Of a stretch of DNA of 21,173 nt, positions 6,098-13,937 are shown piece by piece. Source of the DNA: a virus. The stretch spans positions 1-21,173 of IMG/VR virus record IMGVR_UViG_3300042556_000100. One strand, 5' to 3'. The translations under genes were made by a program, and so were the position numbers. Positions within the stretch are counted from its first letter, which is position 1. Each line of letters starts with the position of its first letter. The notes beneath the pieces are model-generated. The model saw only the letters and a list, made by a program, of their open reading frames with translations, was not told the DNA's origin and did not search any database.

Positions 6098-7873
6098 TTA
6101 TCCTATTTTCCCATCCATCCATTTTCGAATAATTGCCTTTATTTTGGGCTTGTTTCGTATCGATTCTGCAATTCTTTCTCCATATTTAATGTAGAAGTTT
6201 CTTAGATTGTCAGATGCTTTAGTCATCATCCATTCCCTAAATTGCAACCATTTTGGATTGTCTATTCCATAAACCTCTCTTGCCACCCAGCAAAGCATTC
6301 CCATTCCAGCAAAACTTCCAGCAGCACCTGCGAGATCTTTCACTCCGCCTGCAACTGTTGCAAAGTTCTGGAATCCACTTGGCTGGCTTGAGACAGCTTT
6401 AATGTAATTTCCATAATTACTTGCTTGGTAATTTGCCAGCGTGTTGTAAAGCGAAGCAGAAATATTTGAAAGGCTAATCCCAGCATTTGGATCAGTTGTC
6501 TGATAGAAGTTAGCTGCTGTGCTTGCGCCTTGGCCAAAGTTACCAGGAAGCGATTGGTTGGCTTGAATGTAATTCTGGAACGCTGCGTTCTGTTGCCCTG
6601 TCCTAGCATTGCTAAGATTGTAGATGGAAGGACCACCAGCAACAAAACCAGCAGCAGATCCAAGCCTTGTCTGTAGCAAGGCATCGCGGAGTGCAAGATC
6701 GCGCTGTAGTGCATCACCAGTTGTTTGGCCAGAAGATAGGAACTGAGATGCTGCTCCGAATCGTGCAAGCTTGCGAGCCTCGCCAGCAGCACCAGATTCG
6801 ACAGCTTCCTGCACAGCAGGCGCGACACCAAAGATGTTGCCTCGAACTGTCTGAGCTGCGCGAGCTGCCTGCTCGTACTGCCTGCGCTCGTCCGCACCAA
6901 GCGTAGAGCCAAGTCTTAATTGGTTTAAGGCTTCTTGCTCAATTTGGCTTCGTAAGTCTTCGGTCTGTTGGGATGTAGTTGCAGGCAATTCTTCAGTTGC
7001 CAATTTCCTGTATTTATCGCCCAAGGCAACGGCAGTCTCGTAAGCTTTCGGATCAATCTGTTTTAGCTGATCGCTGGCGCGTTCCTCTGGAAGTTTGAGG
7101 AATTCCCTAAAAGATGTGATTTCCTTCTGGCCAGTTGTATCCAATGCGGTGATTGGTTTAAACCCTGCAACCTGTGCCTGCGCCGAGGTGATTGCTTCGC
7201 TGACGCTCCTGCTGTCTTCGTTAAGAGTTTTTAGAGATGCCTCAAGCGGAGCGCGCCTTGCGTCATCAGCTTTTAGCTTTGAAAGCAATTCGCTGGTTGA
7301 TGCAATCTTTTCGTTAATTCCGACAATTTGAGTGTTGCCTCGATCGACAACCGACTTGAGCGAATTTAGCTTTGCATCGTTGTAGTCGTTTATGATCTGA
7401 TCGTCGGAAACTTGGAAGTTAAGCTTTGTGCCAAGGTTGGACGCGCCATAGTTTCTTTCTCCAGACAGAGCGGTTAATGCACCACTTAGTCCAGTTGCCC
7501 CAGCCCTAATCTGCCCAGCAGCAGTATTTAGTTCGCCTGCTTGCTTGGTGTAGCTCTCGTCAAGCTTTCTGGCTGCTACTGCTTCTGCTGATTTAAATTC
7601 TTCGTCTGCCAAGTACTTGTTGTAAGCATCATCAAAATTCTTGGCCATTCCTGCTGGGTCTTTTGCGGACATGGAGTAAACCTTGCCGTCATGCCTGTGC
7701 GAATAGGTTGATGTGCCAGCTAAAAATTGATTGTAATCAGGAACTCTAGGACTTCCGTCTACATTACCTGCGCCTCTTCCGCCACTCGGATAAAGCGCAA
7801 GAAGTCCAGCATCGCCACCAATGCTCGGTTTATATTGTTTGTTGAAAAATTCTTGTTTTGATAATACTGCCAT
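6098..7873 (-). CDS. Internal virion / tail-tip protein with CWVAREVYG C-terminus (591 aa)
   Basis: ATG at 7873 is chosen because it follows the upstream stop as TAA-T-ATG, a junction used elsewhere in this operon; a GTG three codons upstream is possible. The N-terminus (SKQEFFNKQYKPSIGG) is followed by Ala/Gln/Leu-rich helical regions with many charged heptads (about 90-390), then a Ser/Gly/Asn-rich part (400-510). The last 75 residues carry the block CWVAREVYGIDNPKWLQFREW, ending IIRKWMDGKIG. To my memory such a block recurs at the C-termini of tail or ejection proteins of many unrelated phages; the single Cys and clustered Trp residues are typical. The protein probably travels with the genome or forms the tail tip. 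Its role is inferred from position and composition. Confidence 0.65.
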   Translation of the reverse strand: MAVLSKQEFFNKQYKPSIGGDAGLLALYPSGGRGAGNVDGSPRVPDYNQFLAGTSTYSHRHDGKVYSMSAKDPAGMAKNFDDAYNKYLADEEFKSAEAVAARKLDESYTKQAGELNTAAGQIRAGATGLSGALTALSGERNYGASNLGTKLNFQVSDDQIINDYNDAKLNSLKSVVDRGNTQIVGINEKIASTSELLSKLKADDARRAPLEASLKTLNEDSRSVSEAITSAQAQVAGFKPITALDTTGQKEITSFREFLKLPEERASDQLKQIDPKAYETAVALGDKYRKLATEELPATTSQQTEDLRSQIEQEALNQLRLGSTLGADERRQYEQAARAAQTVRGNIFGVAPAVQEAVESGAAGEARKLARFGAASQFLSSGQTTGDALQRDLALRDALLQTRLGSAAGFVAGGPSIYNLSNARTGQQNAAFQNYIQANQSLPGNFGQGASTAANFYQTTDPNAGISLSNISASLYNTLANYQASNYGNYIKAVSSQPSGFQNFATVAGGVKDLAGAAGSFAGMGMLCWVAREVYGIDNPKWLQFREWMMTKASDNLRNFYIKYGERIAESIRNKPKIKAIIRKWMDGKIG

Positions 7874-7874
7874 A

Positions 7875-8351
7875 TTAAACACTCATGTTCGGATTGGAAA
7901 CATTTGTTCCAATGGTTGAAAAATAATCGACAGGAGCTGCGCCTTGTGAGAACGCGACTTCTGGTTGAACTGCGCCATATGGGCTTTGCCCATAAAGACG
8001 AGCAAACTGAGTTGTCATCTGCTGACCAAGACCCTTGTTCAAGGCAAACGCTTCTGGCGAGTACTCGTACTGCCTACGAAGCGATTCCAAGGTGCGCTGT
8101 GCGCCGTACTGGCGTTCCAGCTCAAGATTCGACCTGACAGATGCAGCTTGATCCAAGGCGGACAACTGCCTCTCCAGCTCCCTCTGCTGTGGCATGTATT
8201 GCATGCGAAGCTTGTTCTCAAGCTCGGCCATAGCAGGAGATTTTTCAATATAGGTATCAACGTTTTTACGATACATTTCAGCATTAGCCTGCGCTACTGC
8301 TGTTGGGTCTGGCGGTGGGGGCGGTGATGGAATTGAGGGTGATCCGCCCAT
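7875..8351 (-). CDS. Small virion protein with proline-rich N-terminus (158 aa)
   Basis: The N-terminus is a Gly/Ser/Pro run (GGSPSIPSPPPPPDPTAVAQ), a feature seen at the start of many phage core or tail-tip proteins. A charged alpha-helical, probably coiled-coil region (about residues 20-105) follows, rich in Gln, Arg, Glu and Leu. The C-terminus is Gly/Asn/Phe-rich and probably extended. The start follows the previous stop as TAA-T-ATG, and its own stop is followed by the same arrangement, so it is coupled to both neighbours. It is the first of a run of four proteins that fit ejection components. No enzymatic motif, signal peptide or transmembrane helix is visible. Virion role is inferred from place and composition. 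Confidence 0.6.
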   Translation of the reverse strand: MGGSPSIPSPPPPPDPTAVAQANAEMYRKNVDTYIEKSPAMAELENKLRMQYMPQQRELERQLSALDQAASVRSNLELERQYGAQRTLESLRRQYEYSPEAFALNKGLGQQMTTQFARLYGQSPYGAVQPEVAFSQGAAPVDYFSTIGTNVSNPNMSV

Positions 8352-8352
8352 A

Positions 8353-8739
8353 TTAGTTCAATGCCTTTCTCATAAATGTATTGTAATCGTACTCCTTTTG
8401 TTTGCCTAAACGTTTAAAAGTTATGTGCTTGCGTGGTCCGAATCGATCCAACAGGATCAATAGCAAGCCTTTGAGTGGGGCTACCGACTCAGCATTTCTA
8501 ATACCACTAGTAGCACACAAGTCAACAAAGATATTGTCTCCATGCTCGTCGTGGACGTAGTGGCCTACTTCAGAGCCACTATTAACGCACCTAGCCAAGG
8601 CAACGCCTAAAATCTCATCATTCCTGTTCCTTAATGTACCCATAAGTCCCTGCTTATCAAACCATCCTACCCATTCCCTAAAGTTAGGCCACATTGCCTC
8701 GGAAACACCACTTTTCTCAAGAAACTCTACCTGGGTCAT
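8353..8739 (-). CDS. Small protein in the T7 gp13 position, possibly GNAT-like (128 aa)
   Basis: This 128-residue protein starts inside the upstream stop (ATGA overlap), so it is coupled to the tail protein before it. Its pattern of short strands and helices (EILGVALARCVN, GHYVHDEHGDNIFVDLCATS, then PLKGLLLILLDRFG, and HITFKRLGKQKEYDYNTFMRKAL at the end) resembles a reduced GNAT acetyltransferase fold, including the final strand-then-helix with aromatic residues. I do not see a clear acetyl-CoA-binding Q/RxxGxG/A loop, so catalytic activity is doubtful. Size and position directly after the gp12-like gene match T7 gene 13, whose product is needed for virion assembly. Both the fold suggestion and the gp13 analogy are inference. 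Confidence 0.6.
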   Translation of the reverse strand: MTQVEFLEKSGVSEAMWPNFREWVGWFDKQGLMGTLRNRNDEILGVALARCVNSGSEVGHYVHDEHGDNIFVDLCATSGIRNAESVAPLKGLLLILLDRFGPRKHITFKRLGKQKEYDYNTFMRKALN

Positions 8740-10592
8740 ATGTTTTGCTGAATCTGAATTGTATCTGGATTTGCCGCCATAATGACCCCTCGGATGGAGA
8801 GCTTTCTACTAGCAGCCTCAACCTTCATCTTGATATTGCGCCACTTGTCGTATGACCTAAGACTATCCGCCCTGCGCTTTACAACCTTTGCGCTTAGTGT
8901 CGCTGGAAGTGTAAATGGTAGAGTCAATCCGTCAGGCGAAGTTGTGTCAACATTCGTGCCAAGGACAATATCGTTACCATCTGTATCCCTGCGCATACTT
9001 ATCGTCGCATTGGTAGATCCAGAATTGAAGAATTCAATCTCATAGTGCGATCCGTACTTCAGCGCAAAGCGGTCATCAAATTCATACGCCTTGGTGACCA
9101 CCCTGCTCGTATAGCCAGTACCAAAATCTTGGAACCCTGTATTGATGTCAACTGAATCTGAATCCTTGTAATCCGTAAGGTGACCAATCCTTGAGTTAGT
9201 TGTGCCTATACAAAGTTTGATTGTGTTCGTGGTGAATCCAGAGGTAAAGCTTGTCTCAACCATCCTTGCTGCTGCGATTTCCCACAAGCCTTCAAAGCAA
9301 TTGAAGATTGAGTTGTACACCAATATGTGGCTTGGCCTTGTTGCCGAATCCAGAGGTATGGCTAGGAGGTATCGATTGTTGTGGAATGTAGCATTGCAAG
9401 TCTCAATAAAGCTTCTGTTGATCCTTGCGATGATATCCTTAACTGGCTCGCTTATTGTGAGGCCAACTGTAGAGAAGTCATCCGCCAAAGACCTTGAGAC
9501 TGATCGTATGCCGTCATTCGCCAAGAAGAACACATCCTTGTTTACCAAGGCAACTGATCTTCCAGCGATACAACCAATCCTATTTGAGATTGTCTGAACA
9601 GTCCACTCTGCTGCACTATTGGTAAGCGATAATACGCTGGTTCCTGATGTCACAGTCGTGCTTGGCGTGACATCAACCAGGTAGATCTTGTTCCTCTTAA
9701 ACACGATGATTTGAAATCCGTAGAATGGCTGGATTGCGATAATATCTTCGCCATCGTCACCGCCCACAATGATTGAATTGGTTGTCTTCCATATCTCTGG
9801 ATCGAGAATGTCAGAGGCGTAAAGAGTGTTGCGACTCTCACCTGTGCCTACGGCAAAAAGCCGATTTGTAAATGATTTGATTAAACGAAGTCCAGAGGGG
9901 GCCAATTGAGTAGAAATGTTTGCCGTGGCTGCTGCTCCGCTTCCACCTCCGCCAGTAATTGTAACTGATGGAGCAGTCAAGTATCCAGACCCAGCGTTGG
10001 TTACTGTTATTGCTGTAACTTTATTTGATACAACAGTTGCAATTGCGGTTGCAGTTGTTCCATATCCAGCAGTTGGAGTTCCAATTGTTACAGTAGGAAC
10101 GCTTGTATATCCACTTCCATCGTTTGTAACAGTAATTGATGCAATGCTAGTACCTTGGCGATGGGTATCTGTCCCATCTGTAAACTGCAAATAGTTTGAT
10201 CCGTCAGTATAAAATAACTTGTTGTTTAGCTGTGCAAACTCAAGTTGATTTGTGGAATTTACAAACGTCCCGCCAGTAGTCGAGAACGTGCTTGAGCCTG
10301 TATTGTATCTATAAAGAGATCCGCCTGTGGCAACAATAATTTCCTCAAAGCTTGGCGTATCAAAATAAAACATGCCTTGAATTGTGTTCGCCGTAGAAAA
10401 GCTTGTCGAAACTGTCTCAATGCCCTGGCGAGTCTGAAGGTTGCCATTGGGCGAAATGGTCATGTTAAGCAGCTCAGAGGCTGCGTTATCCGCAATAAGA
10501 TTGGGGCTAATGCCAGATACCTGGCCACCATCAAAACTTGGCGTGACAGCTACCGACAGTACATCATCTGTTGCATCCGTGAAGTACGGCAT
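8736..10592 (-). CDS. Tail tube/nozzle protein, beta-propeller (gp12 / P22 gp10-like)
   Basis: The 618-residue protein is beta-rich throughout. Near the start is a segment common in short-tail nozzle and stabilization proteins (NLIADNAASELLNMTISPNGNLQTRQGI, roughly 31-58, here as the known 'what is in the input' block preceding a propeller). Blade-like repeats follow (LYRYNTGSSTF, KLFYTDGSNYLQF, NRLFAVGTGESRNTLYASD, YGFQIIVFKRNKIYLVD, DVFFLANDGIRSVSR). Together these fit the phage nozzle/stabilization beta-propeller that prolongs the short tail. Residues about 149-227 form an extra insertion made of two GSGY-type repeats. The gene follows the gp11-like protein after 4 bases and overlaps the next gene by ATGA. 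Family-level confidence is good, but I cannot distinguish T7-type from P22-type. Confidence 0.75.
   Translation of the reverse strand: MPYFTDATDDVLSVAVTPSFDGGQVSGISPNLIADNAASELLNMTISPNGNLQTRQGIETVSTSFSTANTIQGMFYFDTPSFEEIIVATGGSLYRYNTGSSTFSTTGGTFVNSTNQLEFAQLNNKLFYTDGSNYLQFTDGTDTHRQGTSIASITVTNDGSGYTSVPTVTIGTPTAGYGTTATAIATVVSNKVTAITVTNAGSGYLTAPSVTITGGGGSGAAATANISTQLAPSGLRLIKSFTNRLFAVGTGESRNTLYASDILDPEIWKTTNSIIVGGDDGEDIIAIQPFYGFQIIVFKRNKIYLVDVTPSTTVTSGTSVLSLTNSAAEWTVQTISNRIGCIAGRSVALVNKDVFFLANDGIRSVSRSLADDFSTVGLTISEPVKDIIARINRSFIETCNATFHNNRYLLAIPLDSATRPSHILVYNSIFNCFEGLWEIAAARMVETSFTSGFTTNTIKLCIGTTNSRIGHLTDYKDSDSVDINTGFQDFGTGYTSRVVTKAYEFDDRFALKYGSHYEIEFFNSGSTNATISMRRDTDGNDIVLGTNVDTTSPDGLTLPFTLPATLSAKVVKRRADSLRSYDKWRNIKMKVEAASRKLSIRGVIMAANPDTIQIQQNI
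9912..10148 (-). repeat. Two GSGY-type repeats inserted in the nozzle protein
   Basis: Residues about 149-227 of the beta-propeller protein hold two related units. Each begins ITVTN-(D/A)-GSGY and continues with P-(T/S)-V-T-I, then a Gly/Ala/Thr-rich stretch. Such units occur as add-on beta modules in many phage structural proteins. They interrupt the propeller between two blades, so they probably protrude from the tail surface. Confidence 0.7.
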
Positions 10593-10596
10593 GGCT

Positions 10597-11541
10597 TTAG
10601 ATGATCTCTTCTAAACCAAGTTCGCCAAGAGATGTTGGGGTGATCTGCTTCATTCCGCCAACCTGGCTCAATTCGTAATTCGCCATAGATGCTAGGTCGG
10701 TATTGGCAGTTTGAACAACAAGCTGTGCCTTGCCATACTGACGCTCACGCTCTAGGGCATCGGCATGCGTCAATGCTAGTACGACATGACTGACATGCGG
10801 AAGGCGAAGTTCGTCACCAATGGCGTTGGAGGATGGTGGGAAATCTACAACGTAGTTCGAGCGAGTAAGGCATTGGAGCTTTTCGATTACCTTTAATGTC
10901 GATGTGCTGGTTGTATCTAGTCCTGGGTAAACGTCAATTTGAGCGATACCAGAAGAGTTGCGCCCCTTAAAATAATACGCCTGCGGTGTGCCAGTTCTGT
11001 TGATGTCCAGCAGATCAGCATCTTGCGATATAATCGTTGCAAGATCCATTGGGGTAAGTTCGTTGTCCCCCCAAGCAACGGAGAGAGGTGTCTCTACGTT
11101 TGTGCCGAGGGATACTGTGCGTGATAATGTTATTGATGCGGTTGGAGCTACCAGCACCCCAAAAGGTGTGTTAGGATTCCATTGCGTTAAGTCAGTTCCA
11201 GTTGTGAAATATGTATACAAACTTTCATTTGTATCGTAAACATTCCATTTATTATCATTAAAATCAATACTATTATTCCCAATTGTTGCATTAAATGCAT
11301 TTGTCCCAAAAGATGTTCTTGTGTAAGTTCCGTTTGATGTTGTTACATCTGCGCCAGACAGAATAACCTGCGCAATATCCGTAATCCCATACGTCGAATT
11401 GGTAACAGTCTCGCGCCAGGGCGCAAAGTTCCAAACGCGCCGATAGTTTAGGGCTGCTGCTTTTTGCAGGAACGTGATAGTATCAGCATCGGTCTTACCG
11501 ATCTTCTCGCCTGCAAACTGAGCGATTTCGGTGATCGTCAT
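10597..11541 (-). CDS. Head-tail connector / tail tubular protein A-like (314 aa)
   Basis: The N-terminal 45 residues are helical (TITEIAQFAGEKIGKTDADT, then LQKAAALNYRRVWNFAPWRETV), the arrangement found at the start of gp11-type adaptors, where helices pack on the portal. The rest alternates strands and loops with several Ser/Thr/Asn-rich segments. Its place immediately before the gp12-like nozzle protein, with 4 bases between, is the standard order of tail tubular protein A and B in short-tailed phages. It starts 6 bases after the stop of the fibre-like gene, with no Shine-Dalgarno, so translation probably depends on coupling. No enzymatic motif is seen. The role is mainly inferred from gene order. 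Confidence 0.6.
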   Translation of the reverse strand: MTITEIAQFAGEKIGKTDADTITFLQKAAALNYRRVWNFAPWRETVTNSTYGITDIAQVILSGADVTTSNGTYTRTSFGTNAFNATIGNNSIDFNDNKWNVYDTNESLYTYFTTGTDLTQWNPNTPFGVLVAPTASITLSRTVSLGTNVETPLSVAWGDNELTPMDLATIISQDADLLDINRTGTPQAYYFKGRNSSGIAQIDVYPGLDTTSTSTLKVIEKLQCLTRSNYVVDFPPSSNAIGDELRLPHVSHVVLALTHADALERERQYGKAQLVVQTANTDLASMANYELSQVGGMKQITPTSLGELGLEEII

Positions 11542-11547
11542 TTATTT

Positions 11548-12747
11548 TTATACATTGTAATATGGAATTTGATATGCAGTAGATCCAATTCTAATTCTAA
11601 TGTATCCTACTGGAAGTGCCGTGAGTGCAGTTGCTGCACCATTTGCTCCAATTGTTGTTTTTGTTGAAAGAGTTGATCCAAATGCAATTTCTCCATTCAG
11701 TTGAGAAGTTGCTCCATATCCAATTGAAATTGCGTTTGATACTGTTCCAGCACTAACAGTTGATGCTGCTCCAATGCAAACATTTCCTGTTCCAGTTGTA
11801 ATTGCTTCTCCAGCAAGGTAACCAATTGCCGTGTTTAAATGTCCAGCACCTGATATTGATCCTAACGCATCATACCCAACGGCAGTATTTCCAGTTGATG
11901 TTGTGCATGTGTTTAGCGAAAGACTTCCGAATGCGCTATTTCTAGATCCAGTTGTATTGTCACCTAAAGCATCATATCCGAATGCGCTATTGTCATTACC
12001 AGATGTATTTGCCTGCATTGAGGCAACTCCCAATGCCGAGTTAAACCCACCACCAACATTTGAGCTTAATGTCAAAACGCCAAATGCTGAATTAAATGAT
12101 CCAGTTGTATTTGCTGTCAATACACTAGATCCAAAGGCAGCATTTAATTGTCCAGTTGTGTTTCCTGTAAGTGCGTTTATTCCAACTGCTACATTTTGTT
12201 GTGATCCAGATGGATTTCCTGTACCAACTGTAACTCCAGATATTGTCGCATTGCTTGAAGAGGTGAAATTATTAATAGTCCCAGCGGTAAAACTTCTGGC
12301 TGTTCCAATAGATCCAGAATAGGTTCCGCCTGTAAGTGTTCCAGTAAGAGTGCTTGCTGTTAATGTCTGAATTGTTCCAGACGTAAGATTTGCAGATCCA
12401 ACAATCGATCCAGAAAATGTACCAGTACTTGAATTGATTAATCCAGAGTATGTACCACCAGTAAGATTGCCTGTCAGCGTACTTGCGGTTAGGGTCTGAA
12501 CTGTCCCATTGGTAATATTGGCAGCGGTAGATGTAGTCGTTCCAGCCGTAAGGGTTGGGATTGTTCCAGTAGTACTATTAAACGTTCCAATGGTTCCCCT
12601 GGTGCAGGAGAGCGTACCAATCGTGCCAGAGTTAATGCTTAATGTGCACTCAGGGTTAATTACAGCATCCGCAATCAAAGCGTTAAGCTTTGTATTGGTT
12701 ACTGTGTCGTTTGCACCAAAGCTGGTTCCTGCTGTAAAATTCGGCAT
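11548..12747 (-). CDS. Tail-fibre-like protein with YadA-head-type repeats (399 aa)
   Basis: The protein is dominated by Ser, Thr, Gly and Asn. The N-terminus (PNFTAGTSFGANDTVTNTKL, 2-21) looks like a virion-attachment segment. Residues about 41-160 are GT-rich beta repeats, with one 22-residue unit (GT-V/I-QTLTASTLTG...) present twice, 43 residues apart. Residues 185-329 contain at least eight 17-residue units starting N-x-A-[FVIL]-G, as in trimeric beta-roll heads. The C-terminus (LPVGYIRIRIGSTAYQIPYYN) is a cap often found at the end of phage fibres and virion proteins. It probably binds the host surface as a trimer. A strong AGGAG site in the 8-base gap after the XhlA-like gene drives its translation. 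No chaperone-type (S74) autoproteolytic domain is visible. Confidence 0.75.
   Translation of the reverse strand: MPNFTAGTSFGANDTVTNTKLNALIADAVINPECTLSINSGTIGTLSCTRGTIGTFNSTTGTIPTLTAGTTTSTAANITNGTVQTLTASTLTGNLTGGTYSGLINSSTGTFSGSIVGSANLTSGTIQTLTASTLTGTLTGGTYSGSIGTARSFTAGTINNFTSSSNATISGVTVGTGNPSGSQQNVAVGINALTGNTTGQLNAAFGSSVLTANTTGSFNSAFGVLTLSSNVGGGFNSALGVASMQANTSGNDNSAFGYDALGDNTTGSRNSAFGSLSLNTCTTSTGNTAVGYDALGSISGAGHLNTAIGYLAGEAITTGTGNVCIGAASTVSAGTVSNAISIGYGATSQLNGEIAFGSTLSTKTTIGANGAATALTALPVGYIRIRIGSTAYQIPYYNV
11761..12195 (-). repeat. 17-residue (51-bp) repeat block in the fibre-like protein
   Basis: Residues 185-329 split into consecutive units of 17 residues (one of 18) starting NVAVG, NAAFG, NSAFG, NSALG, NSAFG, NSAFG, NTAVG, NTAIG and NVCIG. 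Most contain a mid-unit NTTG-like turn. The regular spacing and the N-x-A-phi-G core are typical of a left-handed beta-roll. The units are diverged at DNA level, so this is an old repeat rather than a recent expansion. Confidence 0.85.
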
Positions 12748-12755
12748 ATTTTCTC

Positions 12756-12980
12756 CTAGTTGTTCCTATTTTTGATTACGTCCCAAGCCATTGAACATAT
12801 AAGGCCAATAACGCCAGAGAGGGCTAGTATCTTAGTCCTTAGATGCTCCAGCGCATTAACCTTATTAGCAAGATCTCCGTAGTTTGCAAGTGACCTCTCG
12901 ACCATCGAATAAAGCTGAACCTGACGCTCCTCCATCCTGGCGAGCTTCAATTCTATGTTCCAAACTTGGTCTTCGCTCAT
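12756..12980 (-). CDS. XhlA-type coiled-coil membrane protein, candidate holin/lysis factor (74 aa)
   Basis: Residues about 5-48 are a charged amphipathic helix with heptad spacing (LKLARMEERQVQLYSMVERS, then ANKVNALEHLRTK). It is followed by one hydrophobic segment (ILALSGVIGLICSMAWDVI, about 50-68) and a short basic tail (KNRNN). This is the layout of the XhlA/hemolysin-type small membrane proteins that assist holins and release lysins. The start overlaps the stop of the lipoprotein gene as ATGA. The adjacent candidate spanin strengthens a lysis role, but the muramidase is about 10 kb away and no multi-pass holin is seen, so it could instead be the only holin-like protein or a virion membrane anchor. 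Gene is certain, function moderate. Confidence 0.65.
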   Translation of the reverse strand: MSEDQVWNIELKLARMEERQVQLYSMVERSLANYGDLANKVNALEHLRTKILALSGVIGLICSMAWDVIKNRNN

Positions 12981-13108
12981 GGCTTTGTGGCCCCTAGGTC
13001 AGATGCAGCCCCCATGTCCGAATAAACTGGTAAAGCATTGTTATCCTGCTTGCGTGGCGAGCAGGAGGACAAGGAAAGGCACAGAACGGAGATGAGTAGA
13101 AGATTCAT
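12977..13108 (-). CDS. 43-aa lipoprotein, candidate outer-membrane spanin (Rz1-like)
   Basis: A 43-codon frame starts at 13108, sharing one base with the sulfotransferase stop (TAATG), and ends in TGA overlapping the next start (ATGA). The product has a short hydrophobic signal (MNLLLISVLCLSL) and a lipobox ending LSSC, so Cys16 would be lipidated. The mature part is only 28 residues, polar, and ends GATKP; the residue after Cys is Ser, which favours outer-membrane sorting. Size and layout resemble Rz1-type o-spanins, which span to the inner membrane together with an i-spanin, although this one is not notably proline-rich. No i-spanin with an N-terminal membrane anchor is seen beside it. A host-surface lipoprotein for exclusion is the alternative. 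Confidence 0.75.
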   Translation of the reverse strand: MNLLLISVLCLSLSSCSPRKQDNNALPVYSDMGAASDLGATKP

Positions 13109-13908
13109 TATAGTTCTTTAATCCACTTAAATGATTCGTCAATCTGACGAGAAAACTCTTTCCCCAACACATCATTCCAATCCTTCTCCAAAGGCTCTAC
13201 CTTATTGCGGATAGTATGATCGCCGTAAGGCCAACCAAGTTCGTGTTCTGTGGTGTATTGTTCGACATTATCAAAGTCGTGGCTGGGTGATTCTAATCCC
13301 AAATAATTCCATACCGCTTCCATAGTTTCCTTGGGTTCTTCAGTCAAAGATTCGAAGTGAACAAAGTGTAGCTTGCCCTTATGCCTCTTTACTGCGTCAG
13401 ACAATCTTTCCACCGCAATACCAAGGGGAGGTATATTAAGCCAACCCTGTGACCTCTTCTCTATGGTCGTCCAGTTTTGGGGGTTTTGTTTTTCAACGCC
13501 TGTAAATGGGAATGGATGCTTCTGCCATTTCTTTTCAAAGGAGGAAAGGATGCCTCGCATATCACGAACTGGCACTAGCACCTTGGCGTTAGGCCAAATT
13601 GCGAAAAGCATATCTAAATGACCAACCCAAGAACGGCATTTGTCGGCTACGATAGGCCGTTCGGTTAGCCTGTTGAACGCGTTCTCGCACCCACCCTTCA
13701 CATAGTCGTAGAATAAAGTTTCTCCATCCCTGGGGTTGGGGATGGTCTTAAACTCTTCGGTGCTACGAAACTCTCTCGCTATGTAGCCAATTTCGTGCAA
13801 TCCGCTGGTGGCTGTTGAATGGACTTTCTCGTTTTGTGCAAGCAAGTTCATTAGTAATGTTGACCCCGCTCTAGGCAGGCCAGAAACAAAATGAATGGTT
13901 TTAGACAT
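13108..13908 (-). CDS. PAPS-dependent sulfotransferase family protein (266 aa)
   Basis: Starting at ATG 13908, the protein opens with SKTIHFVSGLPRAGSTLLMN. The motif SGLPRAGSTLL (9-19) is the 5'-phosphosulfate (PSB) loop that binds PAPS. VLVPVRDMRGILSSFEKKW (110-128) fits the 3'-phosphate-binding strand with Arg115 and Ser122/123. HFVHFESLTEEP (181-192) matches the conserved strand before the dimer/loop region. The protein would move sulfate from PAPS to a hydroxyl or amine of a carbohydrate or protein; the acceptor cannot be read from sequence. It has no signal or membrane helix. An upstream in-frame ATG at 14004 would only add a tail translated out of frame through the LRR gene. No Shine-Dalgarno precedes 13908. 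Its TAATG overlap couples it to the lipoprotein gene. Confidence 0.82.
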   Translation of the reverse strand: MSKTIHFVSGLPRAGSTLLMNLLAQNEKVHSTATSGLHEIGYIAREFRSTEEFKTIPNPRDGETLFYDYVKGGCENAFNRLTERPIVADKCRSWVGHLDMLFAIWPNAKVLVPVRDMRGILSSFEKKWQKHPFPFTGVEKQNPQNWTTIEKRSQGWLNIPPLGIAVERLSDAVKRHKGKLHFVHFESLTEEPKETMEAVWNYLGLESPSHDFDNVEQYTTEHELGWPYGDHTIRNKVEPLEKDWNDVLGKEFSRQIDESFKWIKEL

Positions 13909-13937
13909 ACAAGGAGTGTGAAGCAGAATTGTGATTC

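Noticed and set aside
13909-13937. Terminator or promoter in the gap between the LRR and sulfotransferase genes
   Set aside because: The 29 bases hold no inverted repeat, T-run or -35/-10 pair.
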